The notes below the pieces were generated by a model. That model worked only from the letters and a program-made list of their open reading frames with translations. It made no database searches and was not told the DNA's origin. From the NCBI GenBank assembly GCA_030374805.1, contig JARGSG010000115.1, positions 117,147-181,146 of the forward strand: a DNA stretch of 64,000 nt, written 5' to 3'. Both the position numbers and the translations under genes were made by a program. How positions within the stretch are numbered: position 1 is the first letter of the stretch; the number at the start of each line of letters is the position of its first letter. Source of the stretch: Gracilaria gracilis (lineage: Eukaryota > Rhodophyta > Florideophyceae > Gracilariales > Gracilariaceae). Shown one piece after another: positions 1 through 9,225 of this stretch.

Positions 1-2
1 GC

Positions 3-845
3 GTAAAAGTCAACGGGGCGGTCGAACGCAACCGTGCTACTACTGTTCGTGCAAATGATGTGATTAGCTTCCCTGGTGACGTGAAACTCGGATTGACTCG
101 ACGGAAGAAGCGCCCACCTGCTAACGATGTCTCGCTTTCGGAAGCAATGCTTATCAAGCAATGGTTGCTTTACAGGGATGCCAGAGTTGCGGTGCTGAAC
201 AAACCACCGGGCCTGCCAGTTCTCGATAGTCCTCACCAGGAATCATCCCGGACTCTTGAACAGCTTCTTTGTGGACTGGGTACAGGTCGATATTGGTTGG
301 TACATCGCTTGCACACGATGGCTGGTGGTGCCATTATGGTGGCGAGGGATGTTGGTGCCGTAACACTGCTTTCGGACTACTTCAGAGCGCGGATGGTGAC
401 GCGAGTGTATTGGGGACTGGTCGCCGGCGTCCCTCGGAGCAAGAAGGGAATTATAGACATTGATATTGGAGGCAAGAAGGCTGTAACGAGATACCGCGTT
501 GTTCAAATGGTGGATAACCATTATTCCTGGCTTGAGCTAGAACCTCGAACAGGTCGTGCGAATCAGATTTCAATACACTGCGCGGACGGGCTTGGTACTC
601 CGCTTGTGGGTGATGTCAGCTACGATAATTCACAAGAGGCTCAGCATCCTGTCGACCGTGGAGCACTCCAACTGTGCAGTAGAAGCATAACATTCCCTCG
701 CCTCACACAAATCCACTCTCCGAAGCGCCAAAAACGCAAAGGAAAAGCGCCAAACCTTGTAACAGTTCAAGCTCCACTCCCCCCTCACATGAAGGACACA
801 TGGCGGAGACTCGGAATGCAGGAACGTTTTGCAGCCGATTCCTAG
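3..845 (+). CDS. RluA-family RNA pseudouridine synthase with S4 remnant, 5' truncated by the window, catalytic Asp missing
   Basis: The reading frame is open to the left edge, so the gene starts outside the window. The first codons read like the end of an S4 RNA-binding domain (VNGAVERN..VRANDVI), followed by the RluA fold: a 'VLNKPPGLPV' strand, the catalytic-loop region and a GRANQISIH segment equivalent to the family's GRTHQIRVH. Known members convert uridine to pseudouridine in rRNA, tRNA or mRNA using the Asp of an HRLD motif. Here the motif reads VHRLHTMAGGA, so His replaces the catalytic Asp (CAC codon near 310). The Thr-His pair of the second motif is also changed. The protein may bind RNA without modifying it, or be a decaying paralogue. 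The family assignment is firm; activity is doubtful. Confidence 0.85.
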   Translation, partial: VKVNGAVERNRATTVRANDVISFPGDVKLGLTRRKKRPPANDVSLSEAMLIKQWLLYRDARVAVLNKPPGLPVLDSPHQESSRTLEQLLCGLGTGRYWLVHRLHTMAGGAIMVARDVGAVTLLSDYFRARMVTRVYWGLVAGVPRSKKGIIDIDIGGKKAVTRYRVVQMVDNHYSWLELEPRTGRANQISIHCADGLGTPLVGDVSYDNSQEAQHPVDRGALQLCSRSITFPRLTQIHSPKRQKRKGKAPNLVTVQAPLPPHMKDTWRRLGMQERFAADS

Positions 846-932
846 TAATTACATTTATGACTACCCGTATGATACTACTATTTCGCACAACTGCTTTCAG
901 TAGTGAAAACTGAGATGGAGATGAACATCGCT

Positions 933-1319
933 TCAGAATCCGTTGGGCAAAGTGCTATGACCTTCCATGTTGGCCCCGAAAGTGGTATGAAATGTTGTTC
1001 TGTTTGCAGGAACACGTTTGGTTGTTAAGGTGGGGGTGTACACATCCTGCAGTAATGAGCTGTAGAAGACCAGTACTTTTTCGGAGTTGATCGCACCAAA
1101 ACGACGAATCTGTCGAGCGCTAGGGGTGACATTGTTCATGAAAGTCATGAGTGAATCGTGTGCATCTGATACGCCTGAACCGAGGAGAAGGTTACAAATG
1201 GTCATCTCGTATCCCAAGTAGAAACATAGCTCTGGGAAATGCTGGTCTGTTGAAGTCTCCTGTCCGTGCAAGCCATGTAAGCACCAACTTACGCTAGCCA
1301 AACCACCATCCCTACCCAT
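933..1319 (-). CDS. Possible small hypothetical protein (128 aa)
   Basis: An uninterrupted 128-codon frame with an ATG start lies between the convergent ends of the pseudouridine synthase and the HERP-like gene. I recognise no domain. The middle (about residues 35-90) has mixed hydrophobic/polar composition compatible with a folded protein, but nothing proves that it is translated. It could also be the 3' UTR of the HERP-like gene, which is transcribed in the same direction and ends at 1376. Confidence 0.25.
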   Translation of the reverse strand: MGRDGGLASVSWCLHGLHGQETSTDQHFPELCFYLGYEMTICNLLLGSGVSDAHDSLMTFMNNVTPSARQIRRFGAINSEKVLVFYSSLLQDVYTPTLTTKRVPANRTTFHTTFGANMEGHSTLPNGF

Positions 1320-1375
1320 GCAATTATCGCTAGGTATCCGACTTCAAGGTGTTTAACCTGCTCTCCTGTGCACCT

Positions 1376-2830
1376 TTAATCCAGATGGTTGTGATTTACA
1401 GCGGCGTTTGGCTCTTCTTGCGGGCGCTCAGGGTTTTGAGCTATCTGATCAATTCGCGGGAGTGGCTGAGGATTCCAGGCCGGCAACAAAGAGCAAATAA
1501 ACCCATAAAGAAACGAATATACGAACGAGAGCACCAGGGCCGGATAACCATACGGGTTGCGTCGTGCTGGTGGAGATTCCGATGCGACTTGTTCTGTACC
1601 AGGTTGCTGAGGTTGCTGAGGTTGCTGAGGTTGCTGAGGTTGCTGAGGTTGCTGAGGAAACAAGTTCTCGATTAATCTTCCCGGGCTTGGCAAAGCAGTA
1701 TTAATCAGTCGACGTAACCATCTGAGATGACCCGTCTGCCACATATAGATACCCAATGCTAAAATGATGAGACCATATAACCGACCAGAGTTTCCTTCAT
1801 GGCCGAAGAAGTACACTAGGAACATCAGTTTTGCCATCAGAGCCCAGTTAATCTCAATCTGGAAGACGAACTGTCTCACATGAGGCTGGTTTTGAGCGTT
1901 GACTGGGTTCCGCATACCGTTTTGTATGCCATGTCTTCCAAAATGTACATCCAACTGAAACCCATTAAAGCGCCTAGGCTGTTGCGCATGAGGAGGTTGG
2001 GGATGTGCATTCTGCTGCTGAGTTTGTTGAGCGCGTTGTTGTGTTTGAGTGTGCTGCGCAGCACCCATATTCATATGCGGTACGTTCTGGACATGAACTG
2101 GAGGGTGCATGCGCATCATGCCCGGAAACACGCCGTTCCCAGGTTGGAGCGGAGGTGGTACAGCATACGGTTGCGCTCCACCGTCGGGGGTGTTGCCAGC
2201 AGCCGCAGCCGCAGCAATATCCGCGGCATGCATCTGGGCTAACATATGAGGATCCGGTTGCGCGCCGGGGCCGTTTTGCAACGTTCGTGCGAGAAGGGAT
2301 TCCACAAGCTGCAAATGCTGGGCGTACAGGGCTTCTTGAAGAGGCAGAGGTACCTGCCCTCCCAAAAAGTGTCCATTGTAGGCAAAGTGGGGAAGCCGAG
2401 GTGCCTGCGCGCCGGTTGCCGCACCATCGGAAGTAGATGCAGATGTATTAGTCGCGTTTGAAGGCGAAGTACTCTGGGGGGATGAACGAGGTTGTTGGGG
2501 AGTTGATACCACCAGATGAATGGTATGCGGTGTTCCAGGTTGTTGAAGAGGTGAAAGAAATTCACGAAGCTTCTGACCATCTCGCAAAAGCTTTCCAGCA
2601 TATATCAGGCGCTGAGCTCGAACAGGGGGCGAACCTGGATACTTTGAACTCAGCTCGTTCTTGAGCTCAGCAACGGTAGTAGATAGAGACAAACTGAGAG
2701 AAAATGGTAGCGTTCCAGGTCCATCAGTGGGGTTCTTTATAACAACATCAGCTTCGTCACTCGACTTCTTTGGAGCGGACTGTTCATTTGCTGCGTTGAC
2801 GCCGACAACGGGAGAGTCTGGAGAGGACAT
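1376..2830 (-). CDS. HERP-like (HERPUD) ubiquitin-domain ER membrane protein
   Basis: The 484-aa protein has an N-terminal ubiquitin-like domain (about residues 28-108, with the typical AQRLIYAGKLLRDGQKL core). A long Pro/Gln/Ala/His-rich linker follows, then a hydrophobic block (INWALMAKLMFLVYFF and LIILALGIYMW, about 330-365) and a second hydrophobic stretch near the C terminus (ALVLSFVYSFLYGF). This order matches animal and plant HERP, an ER-resident component of the Hrd1 ERAD machinery induced by unfolded-protein stress. A QQP-repeat tract encoded by a 9-bp minisatellite lies between the two hydrophobic regions. The ATG at 2830 places the Ubl domain close to the N terminus, as expected. 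No intron is needed. The role in ERAD is inferred from the family. Confidence 0.8.
   Translation of the reverse strand: MSSPDSPVVGVNAANEQSAPKKSSDEADVVIKNPTDGPGTLPFSLSLSLSTTVAELKNELSSKYPGSPPVRAQRLIYAGKLLRDGQKLREFLSPLQQPGTPHTIHLVVSTPQQPRSSPQSTSPSNATNTSASTSDGAATGAQAPRLPHFAYNGHFLGGQVPLPLQEALYAQHLQLVESLLARTLQNGPGAQPDPHMLAQMHAADIAAAAAAGNTPDGGAQPYAVPPPLQPGNGVFPGMMRMHPPVHVQNVPHMNMGAAQHTQTQQRAQQTQQQNAHPQPPHAQQPRRFNGFQLDVHFGRHGIQNGMRNPVNAQNQPHVRQFVFQIEINWALMAKLMFLVYFFGHEGNSGRLYGLIILALGIYMWQTGHLRWLRRLINTALPSPGRLIENLFPQQPQQPQQPQQPQQPQQPGTEQVASESPPARRNPYGYPALVLSFVYSFLYGFICSLLPAWNPQPLPRIDQIAQNPERPQEEPNAAVNHNHLD
1603..1656. repeat. 9-bp minisatellite (gttgctgag)x6
   Basis: Six perfect tandem copies of GTTGCTGAG on the plus strand. 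Read on the minus strand they encode a (Gln-Gln-Pro)n tract in the HERP-like protein. The unit is a multiple of three, so copy-number change keeps the reading frame. Confidence 0.95.
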
Positions 2831-3717
2831 GTTATGCAGAAAGATAGGTGATAATGGTCGCTAACGTTCGTCGAATTCAGCGGTCTGTGAGAGATATGGG
2901 CAAGAGTGGCACTATCCTTGCAACCGATGTGCGCGAAAGGTGTTGGAGCCGGAGCTAGAAGCAAAACGTTGGAAATTTCAACTTGCAACGCTTCAGTCAA
3001 TGCCGTTCTGTATCTATCTAGAACCAAATAATTCAATTAATAATGAGTGGTCCTCTGCTGTTATTCCGAGAGCAACACAAATGTCCCCCGTTTGCACGCA
3101 GCCATTCGCACCACCGATACAGAGTTGATTGACATTAGCCAGCAAGGTATGACATGTTAAAATTACCATAACCAACGCAGAGCTCGAGCTTCAGTTTGGA
3201 TGGTGATGGGGGATCATCAGTCCGTGCGCGCCGCCGAAAACGGAAGACTGAGGATGGAAGCTGTCATCTTATCTCCAGCCGCACAAAAGATTCTACCCTG
3301 ATGTGATTGCAGAGAAAGAACAACTTTTCTACGTAAAGAAAACATGAAACGTCTGAAAGTGCCAGACATATCTGTATTGAAGTGAATTCGACGCCAGAGC
3401 CAGATAGCTGAGCATTCCATGGCAGTGTTTAACCCTGAACCCTCTCTCCAGGAAACGCACATACTGTAGATTTACATACCAACCGAGTAAACAGGAAACT
3501 CAGGAAGGTGTCAGAGTATGAATATCACGTGAGTGCAATGATCGCCCAGAGGTGATTCGTTCAGACAGCGTGTTGGTTCTTGGCAATCATCGTTCGAGAC
3601 ACAACAAACAAGAACGTATCTACTCTTTGATTTCAGCGCAATCGATTCAGTTTCGAAAGAACCGCGTTGTTTTAACTCAATTCAAAACCACGCATGGTCT
3701 TGTAACTCTCATTCAGG
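2831..3717. other. Intergenic region between HERP-like gene and PP2A B'' gene
   Basis: It holds the upstream region of the HERP-like gene and the downstream region of the PP2A B'' gene, both on the minus strand. Short frames of 80-100 codons exist on both strands, but none has a recognisable domain or coding bias. I see no RNA gene or repeat. Confidence 0.5.
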
Positions 3718-5280
3718 TTAGTGTAGTTCTACAGAGGCATCACTGGACCCATCCGAATCCGCTATTGTTGCCGCAACATCAGTTAAGTTTCCATCATCAG
3801 CTCGTCTAATGAGCAGTGCACACATGACGAACTCGCGTTCTTCTTTTCCCAGCTCTTTCAGCGAACTCAAGTTGAGTCCTTTTCCGCATGGGGCGACCCG
3901 GCTCATCGCGCAAAGCCGAATCCACAAACATTGCACATCTGTAAGCTTAATACCATTTCTCTTCTCACTTTCTACTTTCCTCTCTGAATAAAAATGGGCT
4001 ACATCTCCTAGGTTTATCCACCCATCTCCATCTTGGTCGAGAACAGAAAACCAATATCTGAGACCTAGATTAGTTGAACTCCCTACTAAGGCCAGGTACA
4101 TACGGATGAACCAAGCACAACTTATTTGAAGCTCTTCTGTGCCATGCAGTTCGCTCTTTCCCTTTCTCGCGTATCGGTCAACAACAGCGTGAAGAGCGCG
4201 TTCAGTGAGTGTGTCGCGCTCGGAGCAATATCGCCGAAGCGTCGCCAGCGACAAAAACTCCACAGAACCTTTAGCCCCTCTTCTATTAGTTTCAAGTTCC
4301 TTCACTGCCTTCAAATCTTTGAGCATTCGATTGAGCTTAGCAAGGTGCAAATTCTGCAAAGAGGCTGCAAAAGAGCGGGAATACTCGTATGCTTGCAACC
4401 CTTGAAAAAAGCCTGCTTCCTTTAGAGCAGACTCACGAAATGTGACAACATGCCCGTCAGGGTGAAGCGCATATAACACAATTTCAGTCGCAATGTCCAT
4501 ATTCTTCTCAAATAACGGAGACCGTCTCCTTGTGAGCAAATTCTCGACCACATTTCGAATAATCCCCTGTGATATCGTTCTACAGCACCGAGACTGAGGC
4601 TTAGATGACCCATCAGTCCGGTGGGAGTCACCTGACTCTTTCCAGTAGAGGATATTAAAGATTCTTGAGTCCGGTTGAGCTCCCCAAATATGTGTGTCAT
4701 AGAAATCAACTATCAACTTCTCATCTCCGTGCTTACTGAAATAGTTATAGAGCCCGGTTGCTTCAAACACCGCCCTAGGAACTCCCCACAGTCTGCGCAA
4801 TGCATCCACATCAAGTCCACCTGGTCTATCCATGATTTGCATTGTAATCCGTCGCTCATTCACCGCCATGGTATCGTCTTTTACTCTCCTCAGGATTCTC
4901 ACAAGCTTGTCGCGTGCGTCATTAAGCTTCTTCATCTTCTTTTTTTTTTCTTCATCGTCATGAGACCTGACTTCCTTTTCAGATAGCAGAGAAGCATTGT
5001 CATGGAGATCCCTGGAGTTGACAACTTTTGTTGGGCTTCTATCGCGATGTTTGTGCTTTCTATCGAGACTTTCTTGACGTTTCCGCACTAACACGTCGAT
5101 AGTAGCATACTTACTCTGTCCCCATATTTGGGATAGCAGAGTGCCGTACACAGTATCTCCATACCTCAAACCAACTCGCCTAACCAGATTTCTGCTGATA
5201 TGCTGAACTGCGTGAACCAAGGCGCGATTTTCAAAGTGAACAGGCCTCGATGTTGGGGAAGTTCCCCCCTGAGAATACAT
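3718..5280 (-). CDS. PP2A regulatory subunit B'' (PPP2R3-like), EF-hand protein
   Basis: The 520-aa protein follows the PR72/PR130/TON2-type B'' layout. There is a variable, Lys-rich N terminus (residues 1-130), a region from about 160 resembling the first EF-hand block (GVPRAVFEATGLYNYF, then RIFNILYWKESGD), helical segments around an FEKNMDIATEIVLYAL core, and one well-formed EF-hand, DQDGDGWINLGD at about 415-426, preceded by LRYWFSVL. The tail 'GKGLNLSSLKEL' matches the family's final pseudo-EF element. B'' subunits target the PP2A scaffold-catalytic core in a calcium-dependent way and in plants and protists act in cortical microtubule organisation. The first EF-hand is degenerate. A poly-Lys/Glu stretch lies at about residues 108-118. 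It appears intronless. Confidence 0.75.
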   Translation of the reverse strand: MYSQGGTSPTSRPVHFENRALVHAVQHISRNLVRRVGLRYGDTVYGTLLSQIWGQSKYATIDVLVRKRQESLDRKHKHRDRSPTKVVNSRDLHDNASLLSEKEVRSHDDEEKKKKMKKLNDARDKLVRILRRVKDDTMAVNERRITMQIMDRPGGLDVDALRRLWGVPRAVFEATGLYNYFSKHGDEKLIVDFYDTHIWGAQPDSRIFNILYWKESGDSHRTDGSSKPQSRCCRTISQGIIRNVVENLLTRRRSPLFEKNMDIATEIVLYALHPDGHVVTFRESALKEAGFFQGLQAYEYSRSFAASLQNLHLAKLNRMLKDLKAVKELETNRRGAKGSVEFLSLATLRRYCSERDTLTERALHAVVDRYARKGKSELHGTEELQISCAWFIRMYLALVGSSTNLGLRYWFSVLDQDGDGWINLGDVAHFYSERKVESEKRNGIKLTDVQCLWIRLCAMSRVAPCGKGLNLSSLKELGKEEREFVMCALLIRRADDGNLTDVAATIADSDGSSDASVELH

Positions 5281-5750
5281 GGTAAGGTCGTGCTGGCCCG
5301 TTGCCTAGTCCTCAGCCTGTTGACAATACGGTTTCCGGAGTGTGAAAGTTCTCCAAATACGAAAAAAGCGATTTCTCTGACAGGTTTAGGCAACTCAGAA
5401 CGTTAGAGCGGCTGAGCTCATGCAGTTCATTGCGTTGTCCTCATGCTGCAAACGTGACGTAGCAAGACAATCCTTCGGCTGAGTACATAACACGATAGTT
5501 GATGCATCACGATAGTAGAGCTAGAGCTAACTGAAGAATTCGCTCAGATTGTTTTTGATCCATACAGCGCAATTTTACGTTCTGTGGCTAAGGACAACTC
5601 CGCACGCCCAAATTACGAAATCGTATGGCGGTGAGTGGTTCGAAAGCATACCAGCAAGTCTAACGGGTTTTTATAAAAACTATATCTAGTAGTGACTGAT
5701 ACTTGTAGATATGTAAGGTGAAGTTGAGTTCAATATCATCACCCCTCATC
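5281..5750. other. Intergenic region upstream of the PP2A B'' gene
   Basis: It lies between the divergent PP2A B'' start (-) and the proposed small spliced gene (+), so it probably carries promoters for both. I see no ORF, repeat or RNA gene that I can support. Confidence 0.45.
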
Positions 5751-6149
5751 ATGATGGTGTACTGGTTCTGGAGGGTGGGCTTTTTCTTCAATTGCGTGAG
5801 GCACGCATATCTTCTTCGCTACGCGTGAGTTCTCTTGCTACAGGTAACATCGATTTGCAGCAGTTGAAGGTCTCCGTGGTAGTGCGACGTTTGAGAACCT
5901 GGCAATTTGATTGGTAAGGAAAGCACGTCAGCCTGCCCGACCCAAACCCAGTGGGGTTGTCCGCAACTCCGGTGAGGCCACACGACTATTTGAAGGGCGA
6001 AGTGCCTTGGGGATTACAAACCGGTCGCATTTCAGGGACATAATCCCGACGAGGGGCGGCGCTATCTCGCTCAGACTGTCAACAGTATCTACGTGAAGCC
6101 CGAACATGACTTTCCAGACCCGACTCATTGGAGAAAACAATGGAAGTGA
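5751..6149 (+). CDS. Proposed three-exon small membrane protein (75 aa)
   Basis: No long frame exists here, but three segments join in phase at canonical splice sites. Exon 1 is 5751-5824, with the donor reading GC|GTGAGT. Exon 2 is 5932-5971, preceded by acceptor CAG and followed by donor CCG|GTGAGG. Exon 3 is 6036-6149, preceded by TTTCAG and ending in TGA. The introns would be 107 and 64 bp, in line with other introns in the window. The product starts with an aromatic hydrophobic segment (MMVYWFWRVGFFFNCV) and ends in a charged tail (HDFPDPTHWRKQWK), a layout seen in small single-pass subunits of respiratory complexes. I do not recognise the family. This is a model made by hand; transcript data would settle it. 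Confidence 0.35.
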
Positions 6150-6813
6150 ACAGTGATTCCTGTCTGCCCGAATCGAGGTTTTCAATGCGGTTCCTGTACT
6201 GAGAAATAGGTACCAACGGTAGTGCTAATCTTATGCCCTTTATACAGACCGAGGCCCTTACACCCTTCTTTTTCTCCTTCAACAGCTGATGGGCGGAACA
6301 CATGTCCCTCTGGCTTTTGATAAAGCTATTCATTCCGAAGAACTTCCGTGCGAAATAAGATCCCGCATCACAATGGCACTGCCCTCAAGAAACGTATCGG
6401 GTATAAACTATACATACTTTGAATTACAAGTATGCCTGCATCTGATTAATTCCGATATATTTACCATCTGTTGAAGGCAACGAAATACACCGTCTTCCAC
6501 AAGGGACACCTCTATCACGACAGTAGCTGGTTTCGGATTTCTTTCTTTGTGATGTTAAAGTTACAAGAATCAGTTATCGTTAGTAATAAGGTTGTCTGCT
6601 AGAAACAGTGTTTCACTGGCCAAATCCACACAAAACGAAAAACTTTTTGCTGTTAGTGGAATTGTAGTTTCCATCCACTAGTTAGTCTCACTCCTTGGTT
6701 GAAACAGTTCCAGGAAGAGAATTCCATTCATGCAATGCTCCGAAAGCAAGGGAGATTGACCGAGGTTGTGAGCGAAAAAAGTTGCCATTGAGCAATTTCG
6801 AAGCAGAATGAGT
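6150..6813. other. Intergenic, no gene seen
   Basis: An AT-rich stretch between the small spliced ORF and the stop of the disordered protein. Only frames of about 60-85 codons without recognisable features are present. Confidence 0.5.
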
Positions 6814-8889
6814 CTAATAATCGTCAGCAGATATAATATTTCTCATCGTACCAACACGTTTCTTCACTTTGTGCACTTGTTCATTAGCTTTTCTGGATAA
6901 CCAAGACTTGTTTTGTGCTCGAGCACTACGCCTTCGCCACCTACGGCCACTCGCCTCACTTCTTGTCCTCAACTGCGAGTCTTGGTCCGTGCCACTATAA
7001 ACACTGAAAGACTTGAAGCGATCGTTCTCTCCGTCATGAGACATAACTTTTCTGATATATGCCATGCTCGCGGCTTCCTCTACTTCTGCGTTGAAGGATT
7101 TGATACGGGCTTCCCAGGGAATGGCTTCAACCCCTCCCTGACGTTCCGGGATCTGGTCTACTGATCGTCCAAGTTTCTTTTTGTCCTTCGCCTCAGTCTT
7201 GTACACCTTCTGGATCTCATCCCCTTCGTCCATAACAAGCGATCTGTTCACCTTTTCCTCAACTGTACGCTTTTCCTTTCGTGGAGCGTCGTTTTCTGTT
7301 TCCAACCTACGACCATTCTCCTTCTCGGTCGATTGATCAGTTCCCCCGTATCTGGCGATGAGCTTTGCAACGGTTGAAGAACGTTCTCTGCTTTTGTTAG
7401 ATTTGGGGCTCTTGACAGCCGTAGTCTCCTTTTCATCCGGAGACAGTTCGAGCGACTCAAAGAGATCCCTCAAGTTCATCCTTTCCGGGATATCCCGGTG
7501 ATCAGCTTCCTGTACACGAGATATAGGGTCTAAAGCTATGCGTTCTTCCTCCAAATCTGTGTCGCCCAAAATTGTATCATCGTCTGGAGTCTTCGTCACA
7601 GAAGAAATCACAGAACCTTCTGTACCGATGCCCTTATGATCAATAGGAGACTTCGGACTGTCAACGAGTTTCACAAAACGGGTTCCATGACGTTTCGGAA
7701 TCTGTTCAGGGTTGTTTCGTAACGTGCTAATGGATGGGGAGGTTGTACTTAACGGTGAGAAAGAGGTTCTTTCCACACTTGGTTGAGATATAGCGTTGTA
7801 CGGTTTGGGTTTCAAGAACGGCGTAGTATTGCTTCGCGGGGGGCTCTTCAACGATGACAGACGCTGCCGTTCTGCCTGATCGGCTTCAAATAGAGCTCGC
7901 ATGGTAGCGACTTTGTGTTGAGCCTCGGGGATGAGTGAGAGCCGCTCGATGTTGTTGTTCGATTTGTCTGGCGTAGAGTTATTCTTGTCATACTTATTAA
8001 TCAATGTCGATATGTTGAGGGGAAGCTCAGTTGGTTTAGATGGTGCGTCGGATTGCTGCTCATGGACTGCTTGTTCTTCCGGAAGATGAACTGTTTGATT
8101 TTGTTCTTGGACGCTGCGGGATGAAACGGAAGCCGTGCTCTTGAGTTCCATTGCGATGTGCTCGTGATTTTCGTTCAAGCTCGATGGGGGGGATTGCCTC
8201 GAAGGTACAATTTGTGTAGGAACAATGTCATTGTGATCATCACCAGCTAGGCGAACAGGCTTCAAAGTGGGCTTGTGCTGCGCTCGGGTCTGGAGAAGCA
8301 GCTGCGGTTGAGGTTGAGTTTGAGTTTGGAGGTGCAATTGAGGCTGTGGGTGTGGGATACTTTGGCGCCTCGAATTCCTCTTCCTCGGAGACTGTGGCGA
8401 CGCAGATGAGTCAACGTTGACAACAATGTGAGAAGACTGGGGATTCTGATAGCTTATCTTTCGAAACTCCTTACGAAGCGAGGGTGACAATACAGACATA
8501 CGGCTGTGGTCGGCACCGTGCAAACGGTTAAGCCTGAGTGGGACATTCTGCGGCTGCGAAATGGGAGAGCGCGAAATGAACGTCTTCAAGGCGCGAGGAA
8601 TGTTCTTGATCAAAGGCTTGCGCGTGATATGCGCTTGATCAATAGACGGGTTCGACTCCTGACGCGCGTGTGGCGGCGGCGTCCTGGACCTGTAGCGATG
8701 GAAGCGCTTCTGACAAACGACGATCTTGCGCTGCAGACGACGATCCATCGGGGAGTTGAGGTCGATATGCAGCTTGGAATCGGAATAGCCCTCCTGAGCG
8801 TGATGAAACTGCGCCTCGAAGTCAAACGACGGCGAACGAAGCATCGCGAACAACGGCAGCAACAGACGAGACGGGACGGCAGCGGGCAA
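6814..8889 (-). CDS. Long, mostly disordered protein of unknown function (691 aa)
   Basis: The frame is intact for 691 codons, but composition is Ser/Pro/Gln/Lys/Arg-rich throughout with no clear globular domain. A Gln/Leu/Thr/Pro tract lies at about residues 180-205, basic clusters near 45-75 and a very basic C terminus (GRRWRRRSARAQ, then VHKVKKRV). Two related short helical motifs recur: ISTLINKYDK at about 295 and VAKLIARYGG at about 505. A second pair is MRALFEADQAE and LRDLFESLEL. Such repeated short motifs in a disordered chain suggest a scaffold or cytoskeleton/nucleic-acid partner, but that is inference. The ATG at 8889 is the first; a second Met at residue 16 may be the real start. 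Upstream sequence is strikingly GC-rich. Confidence 0.6.
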   Translation of the reverse strand: MPAAVPSRLLLPLFAMLRSPSFDFEAQFHHAQEGYSDSKLHIDLNSPMDRRLQRKIVVCQKRFHRYRSRTPPPHARQESNPSIDQAHITRKPLIKNIPRALKTFISRSPISQPQNVPLRLNRLHGADHSRMSVLSPSLRKEFRKISYQNPQSSHIVVNVDSSASPQSPRKRNSRRQSIPHPQPQLHLQTQTQPQPQLLLQTRAQHKPTLKPVRLAGDDHNDIVPTQIVPSRQSPPSSLNENHEHIAMELKSTASVSSRSVQEQNQTVHLPEEQAVHEQQSDAPSKPTELPLNISTLINKYDKNNSTPDKSNNNIERLSLIPEAQHKVATMRALFEADQAERQRLSSLKSPPRSNTTPFLKPKPYNAISQPSVERTSFSPLSTTSPSISTLRNNPEQIPKRHGTRFVKLVDSPKSPIDHKGIGTEGSVISSVTKTPDDDTILGDTDLEEERIALDPISRVQEADHRDIPERMNLRDLFESLELSPDEKETTAVKSPKSNKSRERSSTVAKLIARYGGTDQSTEKENGRRLETENDAPRKEKRTVEEKVNRSLVMDEGDEIQKVYKTEAKDKKKLGRSVDQIPERQGGVEAIPWEARIKSFNAEVEEAASMAYIRKVMSHDGENDRFKSFSVYSGTDQDSQLRTRSEASGRRWRRRSARAQNKSWLSRKANEQVHKVKKRVGTMRNIISADDY

Positions 8890-9225
8890 GGCGGCGGTAA
8901 GAAGCAGTTGAACACACCCAAACTCAAACGCACCAGAGGCCCGTCAAAGGAAGGCGCCGCACCCGCCGCAAGCCCATTTGCGCGGCAGCGTACAACAGCG
9001 CCGGTACACCGAAGCGCAAGCGCGAACGCGCGCCGCGCCGCGCGCAGAACGCTTCTACGCCGAGTCGTCGCGCGCGCATGACGCTCAAGCGCAGCTTCGA
9101 GCGCGGACACGGCGCGCTGCCGGGCCTGAGTCGTTCGACGAGTTCCCCTCACGCGCCGTGGCTTTCAGTGCGTCTGTAAGCAAGTGCCACGCGCACACGT
9201 CGTGCGTCAGCGAGTGAAGCACGGT
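8890..9225. other. GC-rich spacer upstream of the disordered-protein gene
   Basis: 336 bp between two minus-strand genes, rich in GCGC/CGCG runs (9000-9120), unlike the surrounding sequence. It probably contains the promoter/5' UTR of the 691-aa gene. Overlapping Arg-rich frames on both strands look like by-products of the base composition. Confidence 0.5.

Noticed and set aside
8610-9152. Arg-rich minus-strand ORF of 180 codons overlapping the start of the disordered-protein gene
   Set aside because: It lies in a GC-rich stretch where every frame is open; no domain, and it overlaps the better frame.
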